Shown piece after piece: positions 19,954-29,484 of a DNA stretch of 64,000 bases. The stretch is taken from the NCBI RefSeq assembly GCF_020164495.1, contig NZ_JAIQYZ010000006.1, positions 1-64,000 of the forward strand, in the 5' to 3' direction. The stretch's first letter is position 1, and each line of letters starts with the position of its first letter. The stretch comes from Psychroflexus lacisalsi (GTDB lineage: Bacteria > Bacteroidota > Bacteroidia > Flavobacteriales > Flavobacteriaceae). The position numbers were made by a program, and so were the translations under genes. The notes under the pieces were generated by a model. The model was not told where the DNA came from. It saw only the letters and a program-made list of their open reading frames with translations, and ran no database searches.

Positions 19954-21818
19954 GAAAGTTACTCCCCATCATTCTAGTAAGTTTTACAGCCTTCCTCTTT
20001 TTGATTCGACTATTTTATCTACAAATAATGGATGATAGTTATGACGAAGTTTCAACAAACATTTCTGTAAGGAAAGTTTATGATTATCCTCAGCGAGGTT
20101 ATATCTACGATAGAAATGGAGAATTGATGGTGGGCAACCAACCCGCTTATGATGTGATGGCTGTACCTCTTGAAGTTAAAGAATTTGACACTTTAGAGTT
20201 AGCAAGTCTATTAAAATTAACTCCTGAAAGACTTAAAACTCAACTTGAAAGAGCCTGGCGTTACTCACCAAGGCTAGCATCAGTGATCACACCTCAACTT
20301 ACAAAAAAGGAGTATGCTTACCTGCAAGAGCGCATGCATAAATACCAGGGGTTTTATATTCAGAAAAGATCTTTAAGGGATTATGATGTAAAACATAGCG
20401 CCAATATTTTAGGCTATATAGCAGAAGTTGGTCAAGGAGAAATTTCAGAAAAATCTTATTACCAATCAGGTGATCTGAAGGGAAAACAAGGCGTAGAAGA
20501 ACAATACGAAGAAGTCTTAAGAGGAGAACGGGGAGTTAAACATTACCTCAGAGATATTCATAACAAAAACATCAAACCCTTTAAAGAAGGTAAATTTGAT
20601 ACGGTTTCCAAAAAAGGAAGTGATTTACATCTTACCATAGATGCAAAACTTCAGGCTTATGGCGAAAAGTTGATGAAAGGAAAGCGCGGGGGGATTGTTG
20701 CTATAGAACCTAGTACAGGTGAAATTTTAAGCTTGGTCACAGCACACTCTTACGATCCAGACTTATTGGTAGGGAGAAAACGTTCCAGAAATTTTACAGA
20801 GTTGTATTACGATACTATCCAAAAGCCCTTATACAATAGAGCTTTGCAGGCGATTTATGCTCCAGGCTCTCCATTTAAAGCACTTACTGGCCTGGTAGCT
20901 CTTCAGGAAGGTGTAGTAGATTTAGAAGAAGATTTTAGGTGCAATGGTGGGTATTCCTATGCTAGAGGTGTAAGAATGGGATGTCATAACCACCCGAGTC
21001 CAGTTCAAATGGTTACTGGCATTGCGCACTCTTGTAATTCTTATTTTGCTCAAATCTATAGACGAACTATTGAAAAATATGATACTCCCCAAAAAGGTAT
21101 AGACGTCTGGCGAGGTCACATGGCAAGTTTTGGTTTAGGGGATTATTTAGGATATGATTTACCAGTCGGTAGAGCCGGATTGTTACCAGATGCTGATTAT
21201 TATAACAGAGCGTACAGGTATCCGACATATCAATGGTATGCAAGTGCAACCTTATCTAATGCTATAGGTCAAGGAGAGGTCCTTACCACGCCAATTCAAT
21301 TGGCGAACGCCACAGCTGCTATTGCCAATAAAGGTTGGTTCTACAGACCTCATATCATTAAAAAAGTAGACGACAAATCCATAAAAGAAGAAAAATATAC
21401 AACTAAGCAAGTCACTACTATAGATAAAGAACATTTTGATCCTATTATACAAGGGATGCACGATGTTTTCAATTATGGTACTGCAAAGTTTCTTAGAGTT
21501 CCTGGTATTGAAGTGTGTGGAAAAACAGGAACTTCAGAAAATTACACTAAAATTGACGGGGAAAGAGTTCAGCTAACAGATCATTCAATTTTTATCGCTT
21601 TTGCTCCCAAGGATGACCCTAAAATCGCCTTAGCCGTTTTTGTAGAGAATGGCTACTGGGGTTCTCGTTATGCTGGTAGAATCTCTACTCTTATGATAGA
21701 AAAATATCTTAAGGACGAAATCGAAAGAACAGATTTGGAAAGATGGATTTTGAATAACACTCTGGAAGATGAATATGCTAAACCTTATTCTGGTGAACCT
21801 TTTAAAATTAACCAGTAA
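19950..21818 (+). CDS. mrdA: Penicillin-binding protein 2, elongation transpeptidase
   Basis: 622 residues. An N-terminal membrane helix (5-25) precedes the class B PBP dimerisation domain (YPQRGYIYDRNGELMVGNQP) and the transpeptidase domain. The active-site triads are all present: SPFK with catalytic Ser307, SCN at Ser361, and KTGT at Lys525. It crosslinks new peptidoglycan during elongation in complex with RodA, whose gene follows 2 bp later. Length is normal for PBP2. Confidence 0.95.
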   Translation: MRKLLPIILVSFTAFLFLIRLFYLQIMDDSYDEVSTNISVRKVYDYPQRGYIYDRNGELMVGNQPAYDVMAVPLEVKEFDTLELASLLKLTPERLKTQLERAWRYSPRLASVITPQLTKKEYAYLQERMHKYQGFYIQKRSLRDYDVKHSANILGYIAEVGQGEISEKSYYQSGDLKGKQGVEEQYEEVLRGERGVKHYLRDIHNKNIKPFKEGKFDTVSKKGSDLHLTIDAKLQAYGEKLMKGKRGGIVAIEPSTGEILSLVTAHSYDPDLLVGRKRSRNFTELYYDTIQKPLYNRALQAIYAPGSPFKALTGLVALQEGVVDLEEDFRCNGGYSYARGVRMGCHNHPSPVQMVTGIAHSCNSYFAQIYRRTIEKYDTPQKGIDVWRGHMASFGLGDYLGYDLPVGRAGLLPDADYYNRAYRYPTYQWYASATLSNAIGQGEVLTTPIQLANATAAIANKGWFYRPHIIKKVDDKSIKEEKYTTKQVTTIDKEHFDPIIQGMHDVFNYGTAKFLRVPGIEVCGKTGTSENYTKIDGERVQLTDHSIFIAFAPKDDPKIALAVFVENGYWGSRYAGRISTLMIEKYLKDEIERTDLERWILNNTLEDEYAKPYSGEPFKINQ

Positions 21819-21820
21819 AA

Positions 21821-23071
21821 ATGCCCAAAACGTTACTGCAAATCGATTGGCTTACGATTCTTATCATTGCGATTCTTATAGGTTTTGGCTGGGGCAATAT
21901 TTATTCTACCACATTTGTAAGTCCTGATGAAAGCATCTTGGATCTTTCCAAGATATATGGAAAGCAGCTGCTATGGATATTCTTAGGGGCTTTAATTGGT
22001 GTTGTCATCTTAGCCCTGGAAAGCAAATTCTTTGAAAGATTCGCCAATATCATTTATCTTTTTGCTGTTTTGTCACTTTTAGGCCTTTTCGCTTTCGGAA
22101 AAACCATCGCAGGACAAACAGCTTGGTATTCTTTTGGAGCATTTAGTATTCAACCTGCTGAATTTGTGAAAGTAGCTGTTGCATTGGCTTTGGCAAAGTA
22201 TATAAGCGATTTAGACAATGACTTGTCACGATTTAAATCCCAATTTAAAGCCTTTGCTATAATTGGTGTTCCTCTCGCACTCATTATGCTTCAACCTGAT
22301 GCGGGTAGCGCACTTATTTATTTAGCATTTTTGATTCCACTCTACAGAGAAGGCCTTCCTCACTTTTACATAAGCATTGGTTTCCTCACTGCAGCCATTT
22401 TCATTCTTACACTTAAATTTGGTTTTACCCTGTTCGCACCCATTTTTGGTGTTTTAATCATCATTGTATATCTGTTCAATAAAAGGAATAAGCCAAAACT
22501 CTGGAAATACGCATTGATATTATTATTCGGAATTGGATTTTCATATTCTGTCAATTTTATTTTAAATTCAGTTTTGTTACCTCACCAAAAAGATAGGTTT
22601 GATGTGCTTATTGGTGAGACCAATGACATCAAAGGGTCTGCGTTTAATCTTTATCAAAGTGAGGTCGCTATTGGTAGCGGTGGATGGACAGGAAAAGGCT
22701 GGCTAAAAGGTTCTCAGACCCAAGGTCGGTTTGTGCCAGAACAACATACTGATTACATCTTTAGCACCGTAGGAGAGGAATGGGGCTTTATGGGAACAAG
22801 TATTGTGGTTATTTTATTTACGCTGCTTATTTTAAGATTATTTCACCTTGCCGAACGACAAAAAAATCAGTTTAGCAGAGTTTACGGATATTCGGTAATG
22901 TCAGTAATTTTTGTGCACTTTTTTGTAAACGTTGCCATGGTAATTGGCTTGTTTCCAACCGTGGGAATTCCATTGCCATTTTTTAGCTATGGCGGCTCAG
23001 GCTTGTGGGGATTCTTGATATTAGTACTAATTTTCCTTAAGCTGGATGCTAAAAGAAAGAGCTTGAACTAG
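21821..23071 (+). CDS. rodA: Peptidoglycan glycosyltransferase RodA
   Basis: 416 residues, SEDS family with about ten membrane segments. Conserved blocks include FGKTIAGQTAWYSFGAFSIQP with PAEFVKVA (about 88-125), LQPDAGSALIYL, FVPEQHTDYIFSTVGEEWGF near residue 308, and the end segment TVGIPLPFFSYGGSG. It polymerises glycan strands from lipid II together with PBP2. Last gene of the mre operon, converging on rimM with a 14-bp gap. Confidence 0.96.
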   Translation: MPKTLLQIDWLTILIIAILIGFGWGNIYSTTFVSPDESILDLSKIYGKQLLWIFLGALIGVVILALESKFFERFANIIYLFAVLSLLGLFAFGKTIAGQTAWYSFGAFSIQPAEFVKVAVALALAKYISDLDNDLSRFKSQFKAFAIIGVPLALIMLQPDAGSALIYLAFLIPLYREGLPHFYISIGFLTAAIFILTLKFGFTLFAPIFGVLIIIVYLFNKRNKPKLWKYALILLFGIGFSYSVNFILNSVLLPHQKDRFDVLIGETNDIKGSAFNLYQSEVAIGSGGWTGKGWLKGSQTQGRFVPEQHTDYIFSTVGEEWGFMGTSIVVILFTLLILRLFHLAERQKNQFSRVYGYSVMSVIFVHFFVNVAMVIGLFPTVGIPLPFFSYGGSGLWGFLILVLIFLKLDAKRKSLN

Positions 23072-23085
23072 CTAGAGCTAGCTAT

Positions 23086-23616
23086 CTAATCTTCAAGATA
23101 CATGTCGATTAGACCTTCAGGAGTTTTGAAGTAAATCGTTTTTTCTTCTTTATCCACTTTTTGAATAAACCTGTCATTAACAGGGATAATGATCTCTTTC
23201 CCGTTGAAGTCAATAAAAAAAAGCGCCTGCATGGTTTGGTCATTGACGAACTTAATGCTGCCGATTTCTCCATGAGTTTCATCAACAGCTCTATAATCTA
23301 TAATCTCGTGATAGTAAAATTGATTTTCTCCTAGTTTAGGCAACTGAGACAATGGTAAGTAAACATCTCTTTTAAGCAGGTCGTCTGCATCTGCTTCCTC
23401 ATCAACTTCCTCAAGTTTGACACGAAGTAGATTGCTTTTTTGGAGATTGGATTTTTCAATAAAAAAAGGAATCAATTTATTGCGGTAATCCACAAAAATT
23501 GATTCCAGGTTTTGGTAGAGTCCAGGTTCGTCGGTATCCAATTTGATTTGCAACTCCCCCTTAAAACTAAATTTACTCACGATGTGACCCAAATAAAAAC
23601 ACTGGTCTTTTGTCAT
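23086..23616 (-). CDS. rimM: Ribosome maturation factor RimM
   Basis: 176 residues. The N-terminal RimM domain starts FYLGHIVSKFSFKGELQIKLDT, and the C-terminal PRC-barrel-like domain contains YYHEIIDYRAVDETHGEIGSI and IPVNDRFIQKVD. It binds S19 and assists maturation of the 30S head. It lies 14 bp downstream of rpsP, the usual pairing. It converges with rodA. Confidence 0.94.
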   Translation of the reverse strand: MTKDQCFYLGHIVSKFSFKGELQIKLDTDEPGLYQNLESIFVDYRNKLIPFFIEKSNLQKSNLLRVKLEEVDEEADADDLLKRDVYLPLSQLPKLGENQFYYHEIIDYRAVDETHGEIGSIKFVNDQTMQALFFIDFNGKEIIIPVNDRFIQKVDKEEKTIYFKTPEGLIDMYLED

Positions 23617-23630
23617 CGTAAATCCTTTAG

Positions 23631-24203
23631 TTAATCCTCTTTTTTAGTCTCTTCTTCAGAAGCTTTTTCTTCTTCTGCAGGAGCTTCTGCTTCCGCTTCC
23701 GCAGCTGCTTTAGCCTCTGCTTCTTCTTTTGCTTTTGCTTCTTCCTCTTCCTGAGCAGCTTTAGCTTCAGCTTCACGCTTAGCACTTACTTCTCTTTCCG
23801 CTTCCAATGCTTTTTCTCTTTCTGCTTCTTTAGCTTTCGCCGTTTTTTCTGCAGAAGTCGATATTTTATCCTCTTTTTCAGACATCCAAGCTTCGAATTT
23901 CTTCTCTGCTTCTTCCTCTGTCAACGCTCCTTTGTCAACACCCGCTAACAGGTGTTTTTTCATCATAGCGCCTTTGTAAGATAAAATACGTCTTGCAGTG
24001 TCAGTTGGTTGAGCACCGTTTCTTAACCATTTCACAGATGAATCTAGGTCTAGTTCAATAGTTGCAGGTTGAGTTACAGGATTATAAACGCCTAATTTCT
24101 CTAGGTATTTACCATCTCTTTTTGAACGAACATCTGCAGCGACGATCCAGTAAAAAGGTTTTCCTTTCTTACCGTGTCTTTGTAATCTTATTTTAACTGG
24201 CAT
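23631..24203 (-). CDS. rpsP: 30S ribosomal protein S16 with long charged C-terminal tail
   Basis: 190 residues. The first 80 or so are a standard S16 (MPVKIRLQRHGKKGKPFYWIV, YNPVTQP, WLRNGAQPTDTARRIL). The remaining part, about 110 residues, includes an Ala/Glu/Lys-rich low-complexity tail with repeated EAEAKA-like steps and probable coiled-coil character. Extended S16 forms are common in this phylum, so this is probably normal. It is cotranscribed with rimM. Confidence 0.96.
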   Translation of the reverse strand: MPVKIRLQRHGKKGKPFYWIVAADVRSKRDGKYLEKLGVYNPVTQPATIELDLDSSVKWLRNGAQPTDTARRILSYKGAMMKKHLLAGVDKGALTEEEAEKKFEAWMSEKEDKISTSAEKTAKAKEAEREKALEAEREVSAKREAEAKAAQEEEEAKAKEEAEAKAAAEAEAEAPAEEEKASEEETKKED

Positions 24204-24252
24204 AAAAAATTAAATTTTGGAGTTCCCGACCCCTGTTATTAATAATGAGGTG

Positions 24253-24260
24253 CAAAAGTA
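24253..24260 (-). promoter_or_regulatory. Probable -7 element of rpsP-rimM
   Basis: On the minus strand TACTTTTG matches TAnnTTTG, about 50 bases before the rpsP ATG. No TTG is at the ideal -33 distance. The leader includes the palindrome TTATTAATAA, which might fold, but no known leader class is recognised. Confidence 0.45.
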
Positions 24261-24356
24261 AGTTTATTTTTTGAAATACAGAGGTTTGGGTTTAAGATAA
24301 TTACCTTCTCTGCTGAAGTTGAATAGAACTATCTTTAGTGTCTTTAAAACTAGCCC

Positions 24357-24890
24357 TTAGTTAAAGTCGTCTTGACAGGTAGAGCAGTTTGATTCTCCTA
24401 CCAGCTTACCATTTCTATCAATTTCATATTTACAACATTCATTAAAGTTCACTTTTAAAATGCACTTTGCTCTTCTAATTCTAGCTTTTAAATTTTCAAG
24501 GCTTATCCCCAACACTTTTGCAGCATCTTTTTGCTTTTCCCCTTTTATATACACTTCATTAATAGTCTCTTTATAAATCTGAGGCAATTTGTTTATAAAC
24601 CTGTCAAAAAAACATATCTGCTGAAAGTTTTCTAGAGCAATTTCATTTTCTGTATTGAAGTTTTCCACATACACCAATTCTTTGTTGAAGTAATTAGCGA
24701 TTTCATGGCGAGCGATTTGAAAGATCCAGGCTTTCACTTTTCCATCACTTTGAAGTGAAGACCGATTTTTATGAATTTTTAAAAAAGTGTTTTGAAAAAT
24801 ATCATTCGCAACTGTTTTGTTCTTTACTTTTTTTAGAATGAAAAAGTACAATTCTTCATTAAAATCGTTCCATATTGTTTTTGTTTCCAT
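24357..24890 (-). CDS. sigZ: RNA polymerase sigma factor, SigZ-like
   Basis: 177 residues from the ATG at 24890 (METKTIWNDF). An upstream in-frame ATG at 24920 falls inside a terminator hairpin and is rejected. Sigma-70 region 2 covers about 5-75 (NDIFQNTFLKIHKN, VKAWIFQIARHEIANYF) and region 4 about 105-150 (LPQIYKETINEVYIKGEKQKDAAKVLG). The tail carries cysteines at 152, 153, 169 and 172, with KYEIDRNGKLVG between them, as in SigZ. The Cys pairs could bind a metal or form disulfides. No anti-sigma gene adjoins. A cysteine-rich peptide gene lies 48 bp upstream on the same strand. Regulon unknown. Confidence 0.88.
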   Translation of the reverse strand: METKTIWNDFNEELYFFILKKVKNKTVANDIFQNTFLKIHKNRSSLQSDGKVKAWIFQIARHEIANYFNKELVYVENFNTENEIALENFQQICFFDRFINKLPQIYKETINEVYIKGEKQKDAAKVLGISLENLKARIRRAKCILKVNFNECCKYEIDRNGKLVGESNCSTCQDDFN

Positions 24891-24910
24891 CTTTTTTGAA
24901 ATAAATAAAA

Positions 24911-24930
24911 GGCAGGACATTAATCCCGCC
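24911..24930 (-). terminator. Hairpin between the Cys-rich peptide gene and sigZ
   Basis: GGCAGGA (24911-24917) pairs with TCCCGCC (24924-24930) with one wobble. On the minus strand it is followed by TTTTATTTATTT. It would end or attenuate the short upstream transcript before sigZ. Confidence 0.6.
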
Positions 24931-24938
24931 TTTTGAAT

Positions 24939-25052
24939 TTAACAACAATCACACTTGTTACAGTCACATTGAGAACAAGGACAGTTGTTTTCTAAACAAT
25001 TTTTGCAATTGCATTTAGTACAGTCACAGTTTGTACACTTGCATGTATTCAT
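24939..25052 (-). CDS. Cysteine-rich 37-residue peptide, metallothionein-like
   Basis: A short ORF below usual ORF cut-offs: ATG at 25050-25052, TAA at 24939-24941. Fourteen of 37 residues are Cys, at positions 4, 6, 9, 11, 14, 16, 19, 24, 26, 29, 31, 34, 36 and 37. These give repeated C-x-C and C-x-x-C spacings, with mostly Asn, Lys, Asp and Thr between and no hydrophobic core. Such composition fits thiolate metal binding (Zn, Cd, Cu). It is not recognised as a named family, and the repeats could partly arise from simple sequence. It ends in its own hairpin just before sigZ, whose product also has a Cys tail. Real translation is inferred from the clean ATG-to-stop frame. Confidence 0.6.
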   Translation of the reverse strand: MNTCKCTNCDCTKCNCKNCLENNCPCSQCDCNKCDCC

Positions 25053-25218
25053 GATTTTTGGATTTATGATTCAATAAGTAGACTAAATAAGCTTAAAAAG
25101 GATACATTAAATTGAAAATCTTTTTATTGACATAGGCACTCAACATATAGTGAAATGGGCAAATAAGGAAATTTAACAAAATAATTCCTAACTTAGTTAA
25201 TCTGAAAAACATCCTCTC

Positions 25219-25932
25219 ATGCTACACAAACTCAACCTGGAACACGTTCTCTTTCTGGATATTGAAACGGTTCCTGAAGCTGAAAGTTTTAACGACTTGT
25301 CTACCGTCAAGCAAAAACTCTACGCAGACAAAACCCAATACCAGCGAAAAGAAGACTTTACTCCAGAAGAATTTTACGACCGAGCTGGCATTTGGGCCGA
25401 GTTTGGAAAAATTGTATGTATTTCTGTCGGTTACTTCAATTTTAAGGGCAGCGAACGAAAATTCAGAACTACCAGTTTCTATGGGGAAGAAGCCGATTTA
25501 TTAAAACGTTTCAAACATCTTTTGGAAGACTACTTCAGCTTACCTCATCACCTCATGTGTGGCCACAATGCCAAGGAATTTGACTTCCCTTATATCGCCA
25601 GACGTATGTTGATTCTTGGCATCTCACTTCCCGAAAAGCTTCAGTTGTTTGGCAAGAAACCCTGGGAGATCCCGCATTTAGATACTTTAGAATTGTGGAA
25701 ATTTGGGGATTACAAACACTATACCTCTTTAAAATTACTCACCGAACTTTTCAATATCCCATCCCCAAAAGATGATATTGATGGCAGCCAGGTACGAGAT
25801 GTGTTTTATAAAGAAAAAGACCTGGACAGGATTGTAACTTACTGCGAAAAAGACGTTATTGCTGTGGCGCAGTTAATTTTAAAACTCCGCCAAGAAGAAC
25901 TTTTGGAAGATCACGAACTCATATCTGTCTAA
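25219..25932 (+). CDS. Predicted 3'-5' exonuclease, PolB-like DEDDy family
   Basis: 237 residues. Exo I is FLDIETVP (Asp14, Glu16). Exo II is CGHNAKEFDFPYIARRML near residue 114, and Exo III is YCEKDVIAVAQL near 212, with the Tyr-x3-Asp form. This pattern fits the DNA_pol_B_exo2 group of stand-alone nucleases. The substrate is unknown, probably single-stranded DNA in repair. Its stop overlaps the next ATG by one base (TAATG), so it is cotranscribed with the ABC ATPase gene, with no obvious functional link. Confidence 0.85.
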   Translation: MLHKLNLEHVLFLDIETVPEAESFNDLSTVKQKLYADKTQYQRKEDFTPEEFYDRAGIWAEFGKIVCISVGYFNFKGSERKFRTTSFYGEEADLLKRFKHLLEDYFSLPHHLMCGHNAKEFDFPYIARRMLILGISLPEKLQLFGKKPWEIPHLDTLELWKFGDYKHYTSLKLLTELFNIPSPKDDIDGSQVRDVFYKEKDLDRIVTYCEKDVIAVAQLILKLRQEELLEDHELISV

Positions 25933-27590
25933 TGCTTAACGTCAAACAGCTTAACATAAACTTTGGAGAACAACAGGTCATCAAGAATATCAGCTTTGAC
26001 TTGCAGCCCAATGAGATTTTAGGAATTGTGGGCGAATCCGGTTCGGGGAAGTCGGTGTCTACCTTATCCATTTTAGGCTTACTAGGCTCTAAGGCAAAAG
26101 TAGATGGCAGCATTTTATTTCAAAAGCAAGACTTGATCACATACAGTAATCAGCAATTTCAAAACCTAAGAGGAAATGACATCTCCATGATTTTCCAGGA
26201 ACCCATGAGTTCTCTAAATCCTTCAATGCGCTGCGGGAAGCAGGTGGCAGAAGTCTTGATTCGGCATAAGCAACTTTCAAAAACTAAAGCAAAAAAAGAG
26301 GTACTTAACCTCTTTGAAAAAGTAAAATTACCTCGACCAGAAGCGATATTTAAAAGTTATCCTCATGAAATCAGCGGCGGACAAAAGCAAAGGGTGATGA
26401 TCGCTATGGCCATTGCCTGCAAGCCCAAAATTTTAATTGCCGACGAGCCTACCACAGCACTAGACGTCACAGTCCAAAAAGAGATTTTAAAATTGCTGAA
26501 ATCACTCCAGCAAGAAACCCAAATGAGTATCATTTTCATTTCTCACGATCTGGCGCTGGTCTCTGAAATTGCAGACCGGGTGGCCGTCATGTATCAGGGG
26601 GAGATTGTAGAACAGGACGACGTGGCTAGTATTTTCAAAAATGCCAAACATCAATATACCAAAGCTCTCCTGGCTTCAAAACCTTCTACAAATCACCGTC
26701 TTAAAGCCTTGCCTACCGTTAAAGACTATATACTGGAGACTCCAAAAGCTGCCGTGGAAACTTCAGAAGAAAGGAAAAAAAGACATGAATCAATTTATTC
26801 TCACCCCCCTTTACTGGAGGTCAAAAACATCAGGAAAACCTTTATTTCTAATGACGGATGTTTTTCAAAACCAGAAAAAGTAAACGCCGTTGACGATGTC
26901 AGTTTTAAAATATATGAAGGCGAAACCTTGGGTCTAGTTGGTGAATCTGGCTGTGGAAAATCAACGCTGGGGAATGCCATACTTCGACTTGATGATCCTA
27001 CTGAAGGTGATATTTTGTATCAGGGCAAATCCATAACCAACTTAAAAGGCGAAGCTTTACGCCAACTTCGAAAAGACATTCAGCTGATTTTCCAGGATCC
27101 GTTTTCAAGTTTAAACCCCAGGCTTTCGGTAGGCAAAGCCATCATGGAACCTATGAAAGTGCATGGTTTATATGGGGATGCAGAATCCAGGAAACAAAAA
27201 ACAATTCAATTGTTGGAGCGGGTGGGCTTATCTGAGGAGCATTTTGACAGATATCCCCATGAGTTTAGCGGCGGCCAGCGACAGCGTATCGGCATTGCCA
27301 GAACCATCGCCGTAGAGCCCAAATTGATCATCTGCGACGAATCGGTGTCAGCGTTGGATATTTCAGTTCAAGCTCAGGTCTTGAATTTACTCAACGAACT
27401 TAAAACTGATTTTGGCTTCACCTATATCTTTATTTCGCATGATTTGGCCGTCGTCAAATACATGGCAGATCAGTTGCTTGTGATGCACGAGGGAAAGATC
27501 GTAGAACAAGGGGAGGCTAATGAGGTCTATGCGCATCCTCAAAAAGCCTATACACAACAGTTAATTGAAGCTATACCGAAGGGTATTTAA
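25932..27590 (+). CDS. Fused two-domain peptide-type ABC transporter ATPase
   Basis: 552 residues, two complete ATPase domains in one chain, like DppD-DppF or YejF. Domain 1: Walker A GESGSGKS (about 35-42), signature ISGGQKQR, Walker [13 protein letters not shown]. Domain 2: Walker A GESGCGKS (about 337-344), signature FSGGQRQR, Walker [13 protein letters not shown]. The cytoplasmic ATPase would power uptake of oligopeptides or similar solutes. No permease or binding protein lies next to it, so partners must be elsewhere. Full length, no defects. Confidence 0.92.
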   Translation: MLNVKQLNINFGEQQVIKNISFDLQPNEILGIVGESGSGKSVSTLSILGLLGSKAKVDGSILFQKQDLITYSNQQFQNLRGNDISMIFQEPMSSLNPSMRCGKQVAEVLIRHKQLSKTKAKKEVLNLFEKVKLPRPEAIFKSYPHEISGGQKQRVMIAMAIACKPKILIADEPTTALDVTVQKEILKLLKSLQQETQMSIIFISHDLALVSEIADRVAVMYQGEIVEQDDVASIFKNAKHQYTKALLASKPSTNHRLKALPTVKDYILETPKAAVETSEERKKRHESIYSHPPLLEVKNIRKTFISNDGCFSKPEKVNAVDDVSFKIYEGETLGLVGESGCGKSTLGNAILRLDDPTEGDILYQGKSITNLKGEALRQLRKDIQLIFQDPFSSLNPRLSVGKAIMEPMKVHGLYGDAESRKQKTIQLLERVGLSEEHFDRYPHEFSGGQRQRIGIARTIAVEPKLIICDESVSALDISVQAQVLNLLNELKTDFGFTYIFISHDLAVVKYMADQLLVMHEGKIVEQGEANEVYAHPQKAYTQQLIEAIPKGI

Positions 27591-27638
27591 TTACATCTTA
27601 ATACCAAAGTTTTCCTTAGTCTTTCCCTATTTTTGCTC

Positions 27639-28742
27639 ATGAACTTTCAAGACCATCTCCGTAAAATTATTCACGTGGATATGGACGCTTTTTATGCGTC
27701 TGTAGAACAACTGGATGATCCAAGTTTACGGGATAAGGCATTGGCCGTGGGAGGGAGTTCTAAACGCGGTGTAGTGGCTGCTGCTAGCTATGAAGCGAGA
27801 AAATACGGTGTGAAAAGCGCCATGAGCGGTCGACAAGCGGCAAGATTGTGCCCACACCTGATATTTGTAAGACCTCGCTTTGAGCGTTATAAAGAAATCT
27901 CTCAACGCATCCGAAAAGTTTTTTTTGAGTACACCGACCTGGTTGAACCCCTTTCTCTGGATGAAGCCTATCTGGACGTCACCGTCAATAAATTTGATTT
28001 TCCCAGCGCCACGATTTTAGCAAGAGAGATCAGAGAGAAAATTAAATCTAAAACGGGGCTGAATGCTTCTGCAGGTATCTCCATCAATAAATTTATTGCC
28101 AAAATAGCCAGCGATATCAATAAACCGAATGGTCAGAAAACCATTCCACCAGAAGAGGTAATCTATTTTTTAGAACAATTGGATATCAGAAAATTTTACG
28201 GTGTTGGAAAAGTGACTCAGGATAAAATGTACCGATTGGGTATTTTCACAGGCGCCGATCTAAAGCTTAAACCTCTTGATTATCTACAGGAACATTTCGG
28301 AAAAAGCGGCTCGCACTACTACAATGTGGTTCGCGGTATTCATCTTAGCGAAGTCAAGCCCAGCAGAATTCGTAAATCTCTTGGCGCCGAACGTACCTTT
28401 TCTGAAAATATTTCTTCGGAAATCTACATGCTCGAAAAACTGGAAGACATAGCAGACGAAGTTGAAAAAAGATTAAAAAGCAGCAAAGTAGCAGGGAAGA
28501 CCATCACCTTAAAATTAAAGTATAGTGATTTCAGTATCCAAACCCGAAGCAAAACTTTAAAGCTATTTATCGCTTCCAAAGCCTTGATTATGGAAGAAAC
28601 TAAAGCTTTATTGTATCAGGAACCCATCAAAGATTCCATTCGATTATTGGGAATTTCGCTTTCCAACCTCAACACCGAAGGATCTAAAACCATCAAAGCG
28701 ACTTCTATTCCGAAAGAAGAGCAGTTAAAATTACCATTTTAA
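27639..28742 (+). CDS. dinB: DNA polymerase IV (Y family)
   Basis: 367 residues from the ATG at 27639; a TTG two codons earlier is in the same frame. It is an error-prone translesion polymerase. Catalytic acidic residues lie in IHVDMDAFYASVE and SLDEAYLDVT. The helix-hairpin-helix region (IRKFYGVGKVTQDKM) and little-finger domain are present. The C-terminus ends EEQLKLPF, a likely beta-clamp binding peptide (QLKLPF). A box TATTTTTG at 27628-27635 fits TAnnTTTG but lies only 3 bases before the ATG, so if used the mRNA would be nearly leaderless. Its 3' end overlaps the convergent HMA-MauE gene by 4 bp. Confidence 0.95.
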   Translation: MNFQDHLRKIIHVDMDAFYASVEQLDDPSLRDKALAVGGSSKRGVVAAASYEARKYGVKSAMSGRQAARLCPHLIFVRPRFERYKEISQRIRKVFFEYTDLVEPLSLDEAYLDVTVNKFDFPSATILAREIREKIKSKTGLNASAGISINKFIAKIASDINKPNGQKTIPPEEVIYFLEQLDIRKFYGVGKVTQDKMYRLGIFTGADLKLKPLDYLQEHFGKSGSHYYNVVRGIHLSEVKPSRIRKSLGAERTFSENISSEIYMLEKLEDIADEVEKRLKSSKVAGKTITLKLKYSDFSIQTRSKTLKLFIASKALIMEETKALLYQEPIKDSIRLLGISLSNLNTEGSKTIKATSIPKEEQLKLPF

Positions 28743-29452
28743 AAAAACAACATCCACACAGCCATCACCAGCATGATCGTGTTTTCAATAAAGGTAGCTT
28801 CAGTCATCGGTAGATTAAGCGCTGTCCCAAGACAGGCACATTTAATCACTTTTTTGGAGAATAAGGAGCGTGTTACTCCAATGCTCGTGATTCCCAAGAT
28901 TACAATTGTAGCGACCAAAGCCACGTCAATTTCAAACCTTAAAAGAAACATCAAGCCCAGGGCCGTTTCTATAAAAGGATACGCCCAGCCGTAAGCAGGC
29001 AAAACTTTGGCTAACGGATCGTACATTCTAAATGAGTCTGGAAATCCTTTATAATCAAGAAATTTGAAGAAACTAAAAACAATATAAAACAGGCCCATAA
29101 AATCAAACATAAACGAATCCAATTCCCAAGAAGTGGAATTCAATAGCACTGAAGCCCCTGTGATATATCCAAAGATTAGAAACAAGGGGAAAAGTTGTTG
29201 AAACTTAGACTGTTCTTGAAGATTTGCACTCGAAGTATCTTTAAAATCAGATTTTTTGGAGATCTGATATTTCTTTGAAATAGCTTCTTGGAGGGTAGAT
29301 ACTTCTATATGCTGTTCCATGTCAATTTCAGCTTCCTCAGCTTCTAGATTAACAGAAGCGGACTTAACGTGTTCTAGATGTTCTAGCCCTTCTTTTACGC
29401 TTGCTTTACAATATTGGCAGGTCATGCCAGTCACTTTATAGGTGTGTGTCAT
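28739..29452 (-). CDS. HMA domain fused to MauE/DoxX-type membrane protein
   Basis: 237 residues. The N-terminal heavy-metal-associated domain (about 1-65) has the metal site GMTCQYC, with Cys12 and Cys15. After a linker come about five hydrophobic segments resembling MauE/DoxX redox-associated membrane proteins, including FFKFLDYKGFPDSFRMYDPLA and ACLGTALNLP with a possible redox Cys pair. It probably handles copper or a related metal at the membrane. Last gene of the Cus-type operon, 32 bp after the adaptor gene. Confidence 0.82.
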   Translation of the reverse strand: MTHTYKVTGMTCQYCKASVKEGLEHLEHVKSASVNLEAEEAEIDMEQHIEVSTLQEAISKKYQISKKSDFKDTSSANLQEQSKFQQLFPLFLIFGYITGASVLLNSTSWELDSFMFDFMGLFYIVFSFFKFLDYKGFPDSFRMYDPLAKVLPAYGWAYPFIETALGLMFLLRFEIDVALVATIVILGITSIGVTRSLFSKKVIKCACLGTALNLPMTEATFIENTIMLVMAVWMLFF

Positions 29453-29484
29453 TATGCTATCTTTAAATTATGATATAAAGTTAA

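Noticed and set aside
23068-23086. TAGCTA-GAGC-TAGCTA as a terminator between rodA and rimM
   Set aside because: The stem is six weak pairs without a T run; too little to call.
24891-24920. Upstream ATG extending sigZ by ten residues
   Set aside because: The added codons lie in a terminator hairpin and the MET at 24890 begins the normal sigma region 2 sequence.
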